Origin: Ustulina deusta
Lineage: Eukaryota; Ascomycota; Sordariomycetes; Xylariales; Xylariaceae
Assembly: GCA_023159155.1 (NCBI GenBank)
Contig: JAJNNX010000007.1
Location: 868,001 to 932,000 of the forward strand
Reading direction: 5' to 3'
Length of the DNA: 64,000 bases
In this document: positions 49,224-60,782 of the stretch, piece by piece
Layout of the letters: every line of letters begins with the position of its first letter
Numbering within the stretch: position 1 is the first letter of the stretch
Program-made: the position numbers and the translations under genes
Notes under the pieces: model-generated
Told to the model about the DNA's origin: nothing
The model's input: only the letters and a program-made list of their open reading frames with translations
Database searches by the model: none

Positions 49224-50081
49224 CTAGCTTCGTAAGTGAAAACACTCGTGATATATGTTCGACACCCCGCCGCAGCCAATGCACGGGATGCTCCTACCAT
49301 ACGTACACTTGTTACAGGTTGCACAGTGCCACTCGCGCAAGTCATAGCACTCGCGGCACACCGGGCAGTGCCACGTGCAGCCATCCTGTTCCCAGGAACC
49401 CCCGAGGACAAGTTGCTCCGAGCCCGCGATGTCTTCCCGGTCCCCCCATCTCCTGACCCCCAAGCCATCCCCGCCGCCTCCTCCCCTGCAGAAAGAAAAG
49501 AAGTACGCGTCGCACTCCGGGGTGCGGAGGAGTCCCATACGCAGGAGCAAGCGCTGCAACTCGACCCGGCGGTCGACCAACAGTAGATGGTTGCCTGTGC
49601 TGTCCGATGACATCGTCTCGAGCTCGTCCCACTTCTCTTGCCAGTTCCTGATGTCTTCGTCGTAATCCGCCAGGTGGGAGCCCAAGGCCCTTTTCAAACA
49701 ACGGAACAGACTGTCGCGCGTGAGCCGATCGGAAGCCGTGTCCGGCATCTTCCGCAGCTGCGTGACGAAGCACGGCTGCAGTTTGTGTGGTTTTCCGTCG
49801 GCACTTCTGCCGAATAAATCGTCCATGTCCGCCATGGCAACGTCATCGCCGCAGGCATCGCGGCACCCGCAGGACTTGCTGCACCCGTAGGACTCGCTGC
49901 AGCTGACTCTAGCCTTGCTCCTAGCACAATCGCGACAACTTTTCGACCGCGCGCCACATCGGCAGCGACTTGGCAGCGGTCCGTTCGAAATGTCAAAATC
50001 GTCGGCGTCTGCCACAGGAGGTTACGCGTCGGGCTCTTGGTTCGTATTGCTAGGCTGCCAATTGTTACTGCGGCCGTCCAT
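49224..50081 (-). pseudogene. Cys-rich fungal protein with an early in-frame stop
   Basis: On the minus strand an ATG at 50081 opens MDGRSNNWQPSNTNQEPDA, then TAA (50024-50022), then the same frame runs on without a break for 265 codons to TAG at 49224. CAA-to-TAA would explain the stop and is the change RIP makes. The body has a Cys cluster ([20 protein letters not shown] and [19 protein letters not shown]), a helical middle ([33 protein letters not shown]) and a C-terminal zinc-ribbon-like part ([20 protein letters not shown], then [14 protein letters not shown]). The YFFSFC...WHC.C.KC pattern resembles a fungal Cys-rich family of unknown function. If the stop is real, translation could still start at an internal Met (VAMADMDDL). 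Facing the CBM18 gene. Confidence 0.55.
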
Positions 50082-51730
50082 TCTGGTCCCGTGGTCCAGT
50101 GCTTTGCGAAAATCTGAGAATCAAGAGGAGCCGAAGGACAGGCAGAGGGAGGGGAACCAAGGATAATAAATTCTCTTTCCTTTATTAGACTGCAACTATG
50201 GTTGCTCGTCCAACGCGCTAATGTCCCAAGTCAAGACTCGACACAGCTCGTGTAACTTACCTGCTCCACGGCCCATTTTCGATAGAAAATCGACTCCATC
50301 GTGGCTGCTTTGTTGCATCGCGAGCTGAAATTATCCGCGTGGCCGAGCCATCGTCATGCGCAGGAACTCAACTCCCAACATGGTGACAAGCTCTGAAGTT
50401 TTGCGCAACAGCCTAGCATAATACACCGAGGCCTTAGATTGGGCGATAGCTAGTTGGGGTTTTTACTCATCCATAAACGTTGGGCGTGTATGGGCGGGAG
50501 CTTGGGGGGAGTGCGCATCTGGGATAATGGGGCAAGAGGAAAGGAGATCTAACGAGGGTGCAAGGAGGAACAAATGCGAGGAATATTTGACTTCCGAAAA
50601 GAGGTTTATTCACGACGGAGAGGCCGGTTTTTTTTTTTTTCCGGCAACCCTTATGAAGAAGTTTGTGCCAAAGGTCATTACTTCTATCTTGGGCCCGAGC
50701 TGGAAATTGTTCTTCTTGGCTTGGAGCAGCGATGGCACGTTGTAATCCGCGCGCGCAGAGACGCCCTGCGAGGGGCAAGGTTAGCCCTTGCATGAATGAA
50801 ATCTCAGATGGATTGCCGCTGTGGATATGTAGGTACAGGAAGCAGGCATCCCTTATGTTCTGATATTACAGGCTTTGCCCCTATTCCCCTGAACACCAGT
50901 TGGTATGCGAATGGCTAGGCTTCTCTCACCCTTCAAGCTGAGTTGGAATATGTGACATGGACCTCTGCGGGGCTCTCCCTCTAGTACCCGTGCTCCTCCT
51001 CCTAACCGATTAACAGGAGATGGATTCATGAAGGAAGGTATTCGGGTATATTAGTCTTAAAAAGGTGGGATTGAGAATATGTGGGATTATGGAATTGAGG
51101 TTGAGGGTCTACCATCACGGACGATGGCGTCTCACCCCATGCTTCGCCCACTCAAAACAAACCTCCGAGCAAGTATTAATCCCCCTGATCATGGCAAAAT
51201 CTGTTGCACTATGGTGAAATATCTATATGCAAAGCATATATTCCCTAGATATTAGAATATATTATTCAGATTTAGATTTTCGTCGGCTGACATCTAAGCT
51301 AAATGCTTCAATACCGACTATTAATTAATAATCTTGTCCAGGTGATTTCACAAGGCAAAGGTGACGTCAGAATCTCTCCCCCATAAGGTATACGGCGGAC
51401 TATAACTTCGGGTCCCAAATCCTCCCGTCCTCGACGTTTAGAAATCAACCGTTCAAAATTTGCCTGCAATACCTCGAGGGAGGCCCAGATGGTATCCGGA
51501 GAAGAACTTGGATGCGTAGTATTTGTCACAAGTGCAGGCTATTTCGCCCACGTCGGATCCTACCCTTCAAGTCCAACGCGTACAGCTTTCCAATCGGAAT
51601 ACATCCTCGTCTATATATGCGGCCTTGGTGGCGTATTATTGGAAGACTTACGAGTCCAAAAACAGCAAATGTTATCTTACCCTCTGGGAACAATCATGCC
51701 TTTTGCACGGAACTTTAGTATTACGAATAG

Positions 51731-51754
51731 AAACAAACAAACAAACAAACAAAT
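51731..51754. repeat. CAAA microsatellite
   Basis: Five to six tandem CAAA units (AAACAAACAAACAAACAAAC). Confidence 0.8.
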
Positions 51755-51922
51755 AGATCGACCTCGTACTCAGTGGCTCACGCCGTTCGCTGGCATGTAA
51801 AGACCTACAGAAATTGTTCCCTGCTATATGCACTTACTGAAACATCCTCTCGCAACAGCCCTGCCCTTCATACAGTGGGAAACCCAGTGGGTACAGAAGT
51901 CTTACAAGGGTTTGGCAAGTGG

Positions 51923-52251
51923 AACAAGACTTCGCTACTAAACAAGACTTCTTTGCTAACTTTAGAAGTACTACTCTAAAATACAATTTATTACCCTTGA
52001 AATTCTATCTCGAAATAACCGCTCGGCTCGTGTGCTTGTAAATGTGACTGTAATTGTAAATACTTCTGTAGTATAATGGTAAAATGACTGTTTCGTAAAT
52101 TCTGTATACGCAGCTTCCTTTGTTGTTCTTGCTTCCGCTGGTATTACATAGATCTGTTCGAATACAGCCGTATTTTTTTAAGGGACCCCCATTAATCTAG
52201 CCAATCAGAGCCCTTTTTTATAGAAGTCTTGTTTGGTAGAGAAGTCTTGTT
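51923..52251. repeat. Inverted-repeat element, possible MITE
   Basis: A 30-bp left arm (51923-51952, AACAAGACTTCGCTACTAAA...) and right arm (52222-52251) are inverted complements at 28 of 30 positions and enclose about 270 bp. Each arm holds AACAAGACTTC twice. A further hairpin (GAACCCT...AGGGTTC) lies right after the element near 52259-52286. No TSD was identified. Confidence 0.55.
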
Positions 52252-55200
52252 TCCGATAGAACCCTATTTTCTTTTAGAAGGGTTCTCTACTAAGAAGACT
52301 TCTCGACCCCCTGTAATTGCCACTGCGGTACTTTTTCTATTTGCAGTTATCAATATTCTCCTCTTATTGAAACCTAAAATCTCTCAGAAGTGACTGTTGA
52401 TAGCTAAATCTTCTGTATGCAGACAAGATGTTACAGCTGAAAGCATGAGCACGTGGAAATAACTGCAGGCAGTAAAGTGCCCGATTTAGAAACTCTCCAG
52501 ATCTGTTTTTTGTGGGAGCATGACGGTATAGTGCTGCTGCAGGTCTGTTCCGTGGCACGAGGTCTTGTTACATCGTGGCCGCTAGCTGTATCACGTAGTC
52601 CGTTTTAATATAGTTTGCGCAATATTTTATATCCGTGAAGAGCAAAATTGTGTAGTCCACTTGTTATTGGTAGATTGGGTTGTTTTTATAATACCTAGTG
52701 CCTCCATTTGGCACCTGAAAAAAATATGTCGGGGGCAGGAGACTACCTAATTAATCGGGTTCAATACTTTTCCCGAAGTTAAATTACCCGAGAGTCCGAG
52801 TCGGATTCGATCACTTCGCTGCTCGGTCCACGGCCTCTTGGACCAGCTATCACGGACCACTCTATCTATTAATAGACTCCTGGTAGGTTACACGAAGAAC
52901 TACCGCTTTTCTTGGTATCGGCCCCCCAATCATGACCCCCCACCCCCAACGCTGTTGGTTACGCCGCAGTCAATCACATCATCCCCGGGAGTAATTTGGG
53001 GTTCAGCTGGCTTTGTCGCAATTTATATGGGATAATTGTGTGCTGTCTGCTAGTTCCGGAAGGATTCATGCATGGTACTAAAGACCATCTCAACCATGTG
53101 GCGCCAAGCTGCTGTGTGGCTGCCGTCCTACAACGTCGCTGGCTTGCTTATTTGCATGACTTAAGTGAAGAGGCATGTTTGGATTTTGGTTTGTCTTTTA
53201 TATGAGTTATATCCTGAGGTGATCTATCGATGGCAAGTCTTTGAAACTACCGACCTTTGCATCCGTGAAAAGCAATTTCGAACGCCTTGATTTGAGAGGT
53301 AGCCCACGCCTCTCTCCTTCCGACAGCCACCTCCGAATCACTCGTTGCGTGGGAAAGCACTGGGAGCTTGTGTTAGGATCTACTATTATTAAGCAAGCTT
53401 ATTAATGAGAAGGGCTTACTAAGGCAGCGAACTCCGGATGGAATGGGTTCATATCTTTGCACTTGGCTTGGGGTTGCACTTAGAGAGCTGTCGTGCTGCC
53501 TCAGTGCTGTGGCAGTTAACTTTGTCGAGACACTGGTCTTTAGGTTAATTGAATCTTGGATTTTTATAGGTAATGGAGTGCAAACCTTCTTGTGGTATGG
53601 CTAGGAGCCATATTGGAGGTTCAGTGAAGATTCGGAGATGTAACCAGGCGTAGCCAATGGAAATTTTGTCATTTACCAGCGTGAATCAAACTAAGTATGA
53701 ATGAGGGGTGGTGGAAACTAATCAGCGGAGGATATCAACGCTTATGAGTTCCTTTTTGTGCTTTATTTTCCGGGGCGCTTAGGAAGGGATGGCACTTAAA
53801 TAAATAAATGTTAGGTTATAGGGACTAACAACTACAGGTCTCGGGTATCTTAGCGATATATCGCCTCGCCCTGTAATATAACATCAACTCTCTCGGCTAT
53901 CTTTGCTGGTTGTCTACTTAAAGCTAACAGGAGATATAAACATGTTTGGACGGACCGGCCGTTAATCCTCAAGGATGACAGTTGAATCTCGGTTTGGATG
54001 TACCCACTACTAGTAGTAAAATAGACTGATACTCATGGAAATTTGTCAGCGCCACTGAATTCCCCTCTTGTTGATTTATCAGGGCGGTATCAAATACTCG
54101 TAGGGTATTTATGACCCATGACGTAGTCAGCCGCAAGGAACTGACGGTCTGTAACACTGATATTACTTAAACAATTCAGCCTCATCGGAGTAGTAGTGAA
54201 TATAGGTAGGGGGGTTTGAGCCAAGGCGAATGTTTCTGGGGAACGTCCACCATATACCCTAGGATTAGGCACCCTGACAATGGTATCATAATGCCAGGTC
54301 GTATGGGGCATTTTATTCGTACACCATGGCTCTTCACTGAAGTTTATAGGTGCTTATAAATTGGCTTACTTGCCAATTTTAGGCCCGAGGCATAGCGAGG
54401 CAGGCAATAGATACCTGCCATACTTACTTAAGTATACACCACAGCTCTTCCAGGATCGGGCTAAACGAAGACGCTATTATGTGGTGGATCACAGCATTCA
54501 CGACACTCAATATGACACTAATAACGCGTGTCTTCGGAGGCCATCCATACGGGTAGGTAGCAAGCCGGTAGGCTTCGTGTACAAAGCCATGTCGTCTATC
54601 TGGTACATCCCGCCAGCAGGCTCCAGCAGCGGGACAGACCACTACTGTCTGAATAAATGTATAGACCCCAAAAAGGATATATGCTGCGAAGCCTGTTTCT
54701 TCACAGATTTACCTGCATATCTGACAGAGCACTAATGACACACCGGTCCCGGTGTGTTCAGCGGCAACAGTCTTCCACCCATTTCCTATATTAACTGGGT
54801 GGTTTTTCGCGCGACTAACTGCCATAGGTGTCAGCCAGTCAAATTGAATACAACAAAGAAAAAGAAGGTGTCGCGCATCGAGCCACCACTAATGCCACCT
54901 CTTGGCGCAGTCGAAGAACACGTTGGACGCCATAATGAAGAGGATAATGTGTCGATCTTCTGGTCCCCTGAACATATTTCGAGTAGTGAGGCTCACAAGA
55001 GGGCGTTTATACGACACCTGCGGGCATTTTCTGTAGATTTTTACCAAATCCTTGAGGATGCCGCGGTATTGCCGAGTAACCTGGCCGCAACGCAGGAGAG
55101 GACAGCAATTATGATCTGGCCGTGAATATCCCATGTGTGGGTTCCATGCACGGCTTATCGATCTGACTGCATGAAAAGTTTTCGGCCGCCGATTAACACA

Positions 55201-57262
55201 ACACGATGGCAAAGGGAAAATAATAATGGCCATTATATTGCTCCTTGCGCTAGCTACGTGTCAGCCCATTCGCCAGCATCATGGCAATAGTCTTCACACC
55301 GGCGCGGATATTACTGTATGCTGCACCAGCATGTCTGGGGGACGCGACTCTTCTGAATCATCCATATATTCCCAGGTTGCACTGCGGAAAATCCTTTCCT
55401 GCTCCTGCAGCCTCACAGCTGCCCAGCAGACACCACAGACCTCACCGTTCACCTTTCGGGTCGGTTGTATTCTGGAGAGCGGTGGTGCAACCACAGAACT
55501 CGCCAAGACGCAAATCAGCACGGCATACCTCTCCCGAGACAGCGTACCGGCAAAAGAACTACCGCAGAAAGACAGGAATAACCGACTGAAGAAACGGACT
55601 ACCGTTGTAACTTTCTTTCCTGCGCACGAAGTAGTTCGGCTTGGCAGGGGGGCGCGAGGTGTAACGTGAGCTTCCCAAGTATGCAGATATGTGGCCCATA
55701 TCGGAGGACCCTAGCAACAACGTGAAATGATCCCAGCTTCGTGCAACTCCCACGCAGGCCCTAATTTCGTATATGGTGCCACACGCGCTTCCCTCTTCAA
55801 AGGAGGTGCCGACGACTCAATAGGAGACTCCTAGGATTCCTGAAACATGGGTTACCTATTCTCCCGCGCCATCCGCGCCTTACAACTAAAAGTCGCTTCT
55901 AGAAATGCACTTGTCGTCAAGCGGTAGGCACATGACCTCCCGCTGACGCGTGGTTGTTATCCAAACTTGCATCTAGATGGCATATTATTCCCGTTGCATA
56001 GGGCTGCTTCTAGTACGACGTAGTTCAAGAGTGCCGGGCCCCAACCATGACCACCCACACGGAGACGTAATTAGAACAGGATATGTCTTCCGCGTACTGA
56101 AGATAGAGACCTCAGTACCTGCAACGACTGCCGCTGTCACAAGGCGCACACAATGTACAGCAAAGAGACTTCTATATGGGTTGAGATTGGTCCACGATGG
56201 TATTTTGGAGGCCGTCGCGAAACAGCAGTTGTCAATTCCCTGCCATAAGCACGAGATCCTTTGACAGCCACGATACGACTTCATTGGAATTTAGTAAGCT
56301 CCTGTTGTTGTCTAGCTACGGAGTCTGGCCCTCATTAGACACAACTGATCCATTGGGACCCTGCTCTCCCCTGTCCACGGAGGGCTCGTTAGGGGGCGAC
56401 TACATTACCCTTCGAGGATTGGTATTCTGCTAATAATAGCCCCATCATCTACTTCTCAGTTTAGTTGTGCGGGATCTAATTACAACACTGATGCCAGACA
56501 CAACTCATGTACTGACCCATTGTTGTATTCGCCAAGTGTTGGAATAATCCGTATATGATTCTTGAAAGCTACGGCATTGATGGAGGTTTCGGCAGATGTA
56601 ATGATCAACATAGGAGGACATGCCGTCGCAAGTTCAACCAGGGTAATTATGAACTCATTGCGGATGAAACTACTTGCGGACTGCTTGGGAAGCTAAACGC
56701 CTATTTCCTGGATCTAGAAGAGACAGGGTTTGAAACTTGGAGTGTGAATTTTGAGGCAGATTAACGCAAGGCTCCGAATCAGAATAGATGAGTACTGGAA
56801 GGACATACTTCACAGACTCGAGGTCAATGTATAATAGGGGTTATGCTTCTATAGTGGGCCGACTGGCGAGATACACTACGTCCGTAGGGGACACGGTTTC
56901 GACTCGCCATAATGCTTCTTGCCGACTTGAGAGAAATACGTCTTTGATGTTTGATTTACCAATTTTGATTTTGATTTATTTTATTTTATTTTAATTCTGC
57001 TAAAAGCCGAGTGAATGCAATACAGTAGGTATCTACGTCAGGTTTGGAGCAGGTAACATGGGATGACACAAAGGAGGGAATGTGGCACAGCACTGACAAA
57101 ACGGAAAAGGAGTCAAGCCACGATGCCACATTCCCTAGGCTGTATCTACCCTAATTGTGTCTAGTGCTTACTACTTGTAGACTAGGTCCCTCATCAGGTA
57201 GTTGCTGCGAGGTGGCCCAATTCTCCACCACCCGGCGGAACATATGGATAAACCTTAAACTT

Positions 57263-57300
57263 AACCTAATAGGGTAATTAGGTTTAGGCGCCGGCGCCTA
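57263..57300. promoter_or_regulatory. Two adjoining perfect palindromes upstream of the Ada3/Ngg1 gene
   Basis: AACCTAAT-6-ATTAGGTT (57263-57284) is followed without a gap by the 16-bp perfect palindrome TAGGCGCCGGCGCCTA (57285-57300), about 350 bp before the ATG at 57648. This could be a dimeric transcription-factor site; the factor is unknown. Confidence 0.35.
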
Positions 57301-57647
57301 TCTGCCTCAGACGTGGATTAGGTAATGCGCGGCGAATGAGAGTGGGCGATCTTGGTCTAGGCCAAGCCTTCGCCTTCCGCGGTTTCTGTCTTGTTCTGGC
57401 TAGGCAGGCCCCCGAAGCCACTGCTCGCTCATCCATCATTGACGATTGACGACATCACGTAATTGCACGGGCACCTGGTAACGGCGCCCCTGACCAACCC
57501 AATGCAATACTACAGCAACAACAACAACACTGCCGACTCTAGATAGGTAATGTTCTCAATTATGAATGCTGGCTAGACCGCTTTCTCTCTGATCCATCGT
57601 CGCTCGCCGCACCCGCACCCGCAGCCGTAGCCGTCCGCACTCCCGCG

Positions 57648-60009
57648 ATGCCGCCGGCGCCGAGTCAGAAGGGCACAGGCAAGAAAGCCTCGGGCGGAAA
57701 AGCTCAGCGCAGCCGCAACACGACCCCCATGTCCAGCCTGCCCGTCAGCGCCAACACCAACACCACCATCACCACCACCACCGCCGCCGCCGCCGCCGCT
57801 GCCAGCATCCCGCCCGTCGAGCTGCTCGAGAGCGAACTCTTCGACATCAAGTACGAGCATGTGCGACACATCCTAGCTGACGACATCATTGACCAGAGTA
57901 CGTCCAATGCCGTGATCCCCGACTCCAAGACCCTCGACGCCCTGCTCTCGAAGTTGGAGAAGCTGTACGACCTCATCGACCGCCGCGGGAATTGGTGCGA
58001 TAAGGCGATGCGCCTCATCGTGGTCGAGAAGAAGGGCCACCACGTGCACGAGTTGCAGGCGACGACGACGGGTAAACCCGAGTCGCGAAGAGACGGGGCG
58101 CCGCAGGACGGCGAAAAGAAGCCCAACAAAAAGAAGAGAAAAGCAAACGAGAGTCTCGCGCCCGGAGACCCGAATACTGGTACGTTGCTGCACAGCGGCC
58201 ATCTCGTTCCTCTGGTTCGTGTTCGTGTTCCACGCATACACCTTGTGTATACGTGCGTGCTATGCTCTGGCGCTGTCACGGAGCAACCATTGTTGCTGTC
58301 GGGGCCGTTGTTGTGTTGTCTTGGTGGCGCCAGTCTACCCGGCTGGTTACTTGCCTCCCCCCCTCTGCCCTCAACCCACTCTCTACTAACCCCTTCCAAT
58401 CCGCCCACTCGCCTTGCCTGTTTTGTTCCGTGTTCGCACTACCTCGCGTACACGGTTGCTGCAACCACACCTTTTCTGACGTTTGGTTTTGACTCTGGTA
58501 CCTGCAGAACGATCTTCTCCGCTGCGTGATTCTAGCAGCAAACCTCGCAAACAGTCTCGCGACAACGACTCGGCCAGCTCTTCGCTCTCCCCTGCCGCCC
58601 AACCGACATCGGGCGCCATGGAGGTCGACGAAAAGGTGAAGCTCGACAAGGATGCTGGAGAGGAAGAGGAGGAGGGGGAAGAGTCCTCGGAAGATGAGTT
58701 CGCGCCTCCTGCTCGCGAAGCCCCTCAATTCCAGACCTTTGGTGAAGATCCATCCACCTTCCCCGACCCCACCGTCTATGAGATCCTCGACACCAAGTCG
58801 GGCATGGCTATCGATGAATTGAAAGAACTGTATTCTGTCGCCGTCTTTCCCAGCACCGACCTTGCCGATCAGATCGCTGGTGACCCCCCCGACAAGGATT
58901 TTAGCAATGCGAAACCGACAAACCAGATCAGTTTCAGTACCTTTTCAACCTATGTCGAGCCGTACTTCCGTCCATTTGCCGAAGAAGACTTGACCTTCCT
59001 GCGAGAGCGGGGCGACCGCACAACGTCCTTCGTCATGCCGAAACGAGGCAAGAAGCACTACGCCGAGATATGGGCAGAGGAAGATAACGCGATGGCCATT
59101 GACTCGAACGGTCAGGGTAGGGACAAGCTGGCGCCGAACCAACCTCGTGGCACCATCGATAACATGGACGACGATGTTGGCGAGACAGACAAGCTGTCGG
59201 TCGGCCCCGTCTTATCGCGTCTCCTACAAGCCATGCGCCCCGAAGCGCGCGCACAACCGAGCGAAGATAAGCCAATGACAAACGGCGTCAATGGTGACTC
59301 GGACTTGAAAGAAGAAGTCAACGGGGATGGGGGGGGAGGCGCTGCAGGGGAGGAAGGCAGAAGCATCCCCCCTGCCGCCTTCATGGCGGAATCGGCCAGC
59401 GAAGCCTGGAAGAAGGCCACACACCCGAAGCTTGACTACCTGCAGGTCGACGAGCGCATCAAGCAAGAACTTCGTCATATTGGATTCTTACCGCAGGAGG
59501 GGTTTGAGGGCGACTACGATGGCCACTTCGACGACGAGGTGGCGGCACGCCTACGGCTTCTCCAGGACCGACTGCGCCACCAGATCCTCATCAACGGCGC
59601 CCGCAAGGCTAGGCTTACTGAGCTTGTGAAGGAGAGGATGGCACATCAGGAATACCAGACCATCCTGGAAGATCTAGATACTCAAGTCCAAGGTGCGTAT
59701 CTTAAGCGCACACGAACCATGGGTAAGAGTAAGAAGTCGAAACGACCAGGTGGTGCCGGCGGTGGCAGTCATCCTGCCGGTGGTGCTGGTGCCGGCATGG
59801 CACGACCAGGGATCGGTGACGTGACGAAGACGCTGATGGAACGACGTCGCCGGTGGATCGACAACATTGGAACCGTGTTTGATGATGAGAATCTCGGCAA
59901 AGTCCCTCGTGCCTCTGACTCTGATAGTTCTATCTTCAAGCCTGAGACCATGGCCGATCTTGTGAAGAAGGAACGGCAGGCCTGGGATGAGGAAGTGGAA
60001 GAGGAATGA
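57648..60009 (+). CDS. ngg1: Ada3/Ngg1 homologue, SAGA histone acetyltransferase subunit
   Basis: Exons 57648-58179 and 58508-60009 (intron 328 bp, GTACGT...CTGCAG) give 677 residues. The family links Gcn5 and Ada2 in the histone acetyltransferase module of SAGA and acts in the nucleus. N-terminal part: after a low-complexity Ser/Thr/Ala run (poly-Ala about residues 45-52) comes [20 protein letters not shown] and a helical segment [19 protein letters not shown], then a Lys-rich stretch (KKPNKKKRK). The middle is acidic ([18 protein letters not shown]). The C-terminal part has the Ada3 signature: [20 protein letters not shown], then a helical run [17 protein letters not shown] and [17 protein letters not shown], and near the end [20 protein letters not shown]. 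The start ATG is the first in frame. The gene name rests on remembered family blocks. Confidence 0.85.
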
Positions 60010-60782
60010 AATTGCAGTCTTGTATGACGGCCGATGTATGGAATGATCTTGTCCGTGGTTATACAGAAGGAAGGCAGCAACCGGCGTTGGCGGTTTCTTG
60101 ATACCAAATCCGGCGTTCCAGGAGTCAACATGGTTATCATGTCGGATACCATGACACTGCAGCAGGCTGCACTTGCTTGTCCTGCGGTTAGCCTATCGTG
60201 GAGAAGTCGACCGGCGTGTCCTGCTCTGACAGAAGGAGTCGAGCATTCTTTTCCCCGACGAGACGCAGCGCAGAACGATTGATTCACAAATAGTAAATAT
60301 AACATTCACCGCGGCACGTAAACAAAGCAGTTTTAAAGTCCAACGCCAGTTTCTCAGTCTTGTTCGATAGTTCCTCGAACACAAGTGGGTGGGTTCATCC
60401 CATAACCGTAAACCTTACCACTCACAACAAGCCCAAGCAGAGAGTTTTGGCTCGATCTAGTTGTCAACTAAAAATGCGCTTGTTTGCTAGCTAAGTAGCT
60501 AGCTATTATACATCACTCTTACCCTGCGTGGTCCTTATCTCGCCACTGCGGGGTACCGTGGGTTTAACGCCAGGGCTGAGGGCCTCGCGATAAGCTCGCA
60601 TGGCGCCCCGTCTAAGCGTTTGTTTGGGTGAAGGCTGGCTTGCTTAATTAATTATATTCCGTGACGGGACGTGGCTGAGCTTACTCTGTCTTCGCTACCT
60701 ACTTACTCTCGCAGAGAGGTGAATATCGGATATCGAGAGAGAAAGAGAGACGAAAGAGAAACAAACTCGCATCGGGCTTCAA
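60010..60782. other. Intergenic region with the urease promoter
   Basis: 773 bp between two co-oriented genes. It contains an inverted repeat CTAGCTA-AG-TAGCTAG near 60487-60502 and two GATA motifs described separately. Confidence 0.55.
60535..60594. promoter_or_regulatory. Pair of GATA motifs upstream of urease
   Basis: TTATCT at 60535-60540 (GATA on the minus strand) and GATAAG at 60589-60594 lie 190-250 bp before the urease ATG. In ascomycetes, GATA factors of the AreA/NIT2 type activate nitrogen-catabolic genes from such sites. Six-base motifs occur often by chance, so this is suggestive only. Confidence 0.3.

Larger units (their letters stand above)
50082..57647. other. 7.6 kb without a recognised gene
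   Basis: Composition is close to normal and there is no RIP-like AT excess. Several frames of 60-147 codons exist (54361-54735, 55226-55669, 56555-56764), but none shows a domain, a family block or splice continuity. It may hold long-decayed genes or non-coding RNA. Recognised inside: a CAAA microsatellite, an inverted-repeat element at 51923-52251 and paired palindromes at 57263-57300. Confidence 0.5.

Noticed and set aside
54361..54735. Open frame of 124 codons with several Cys
   Set aside because: Looked like a small Cys-rich secreted protein, but it starts at a non-ATG codon and shows no signal peptide or regular Cys spacing.
55910..55960. Stretch resembling part of a tRNA (AAGCGGTAGGCACATGACC)
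   Set aside because: No acceptor stem and no T-arm GGTTCRA in the right place.
56555..56764. ATG-led 69-codon frame
   Set aside because: Reads smoothly but shows no known motif and no neighbouring exon; evidence too thin to list as a gene.
57648..58529. Single 293-codon frame as a complete protein
   Set aside because: Its last third reads through the intron; the splice GTACGT...CTGCAG joins the Ada3/Ngg1 parts.
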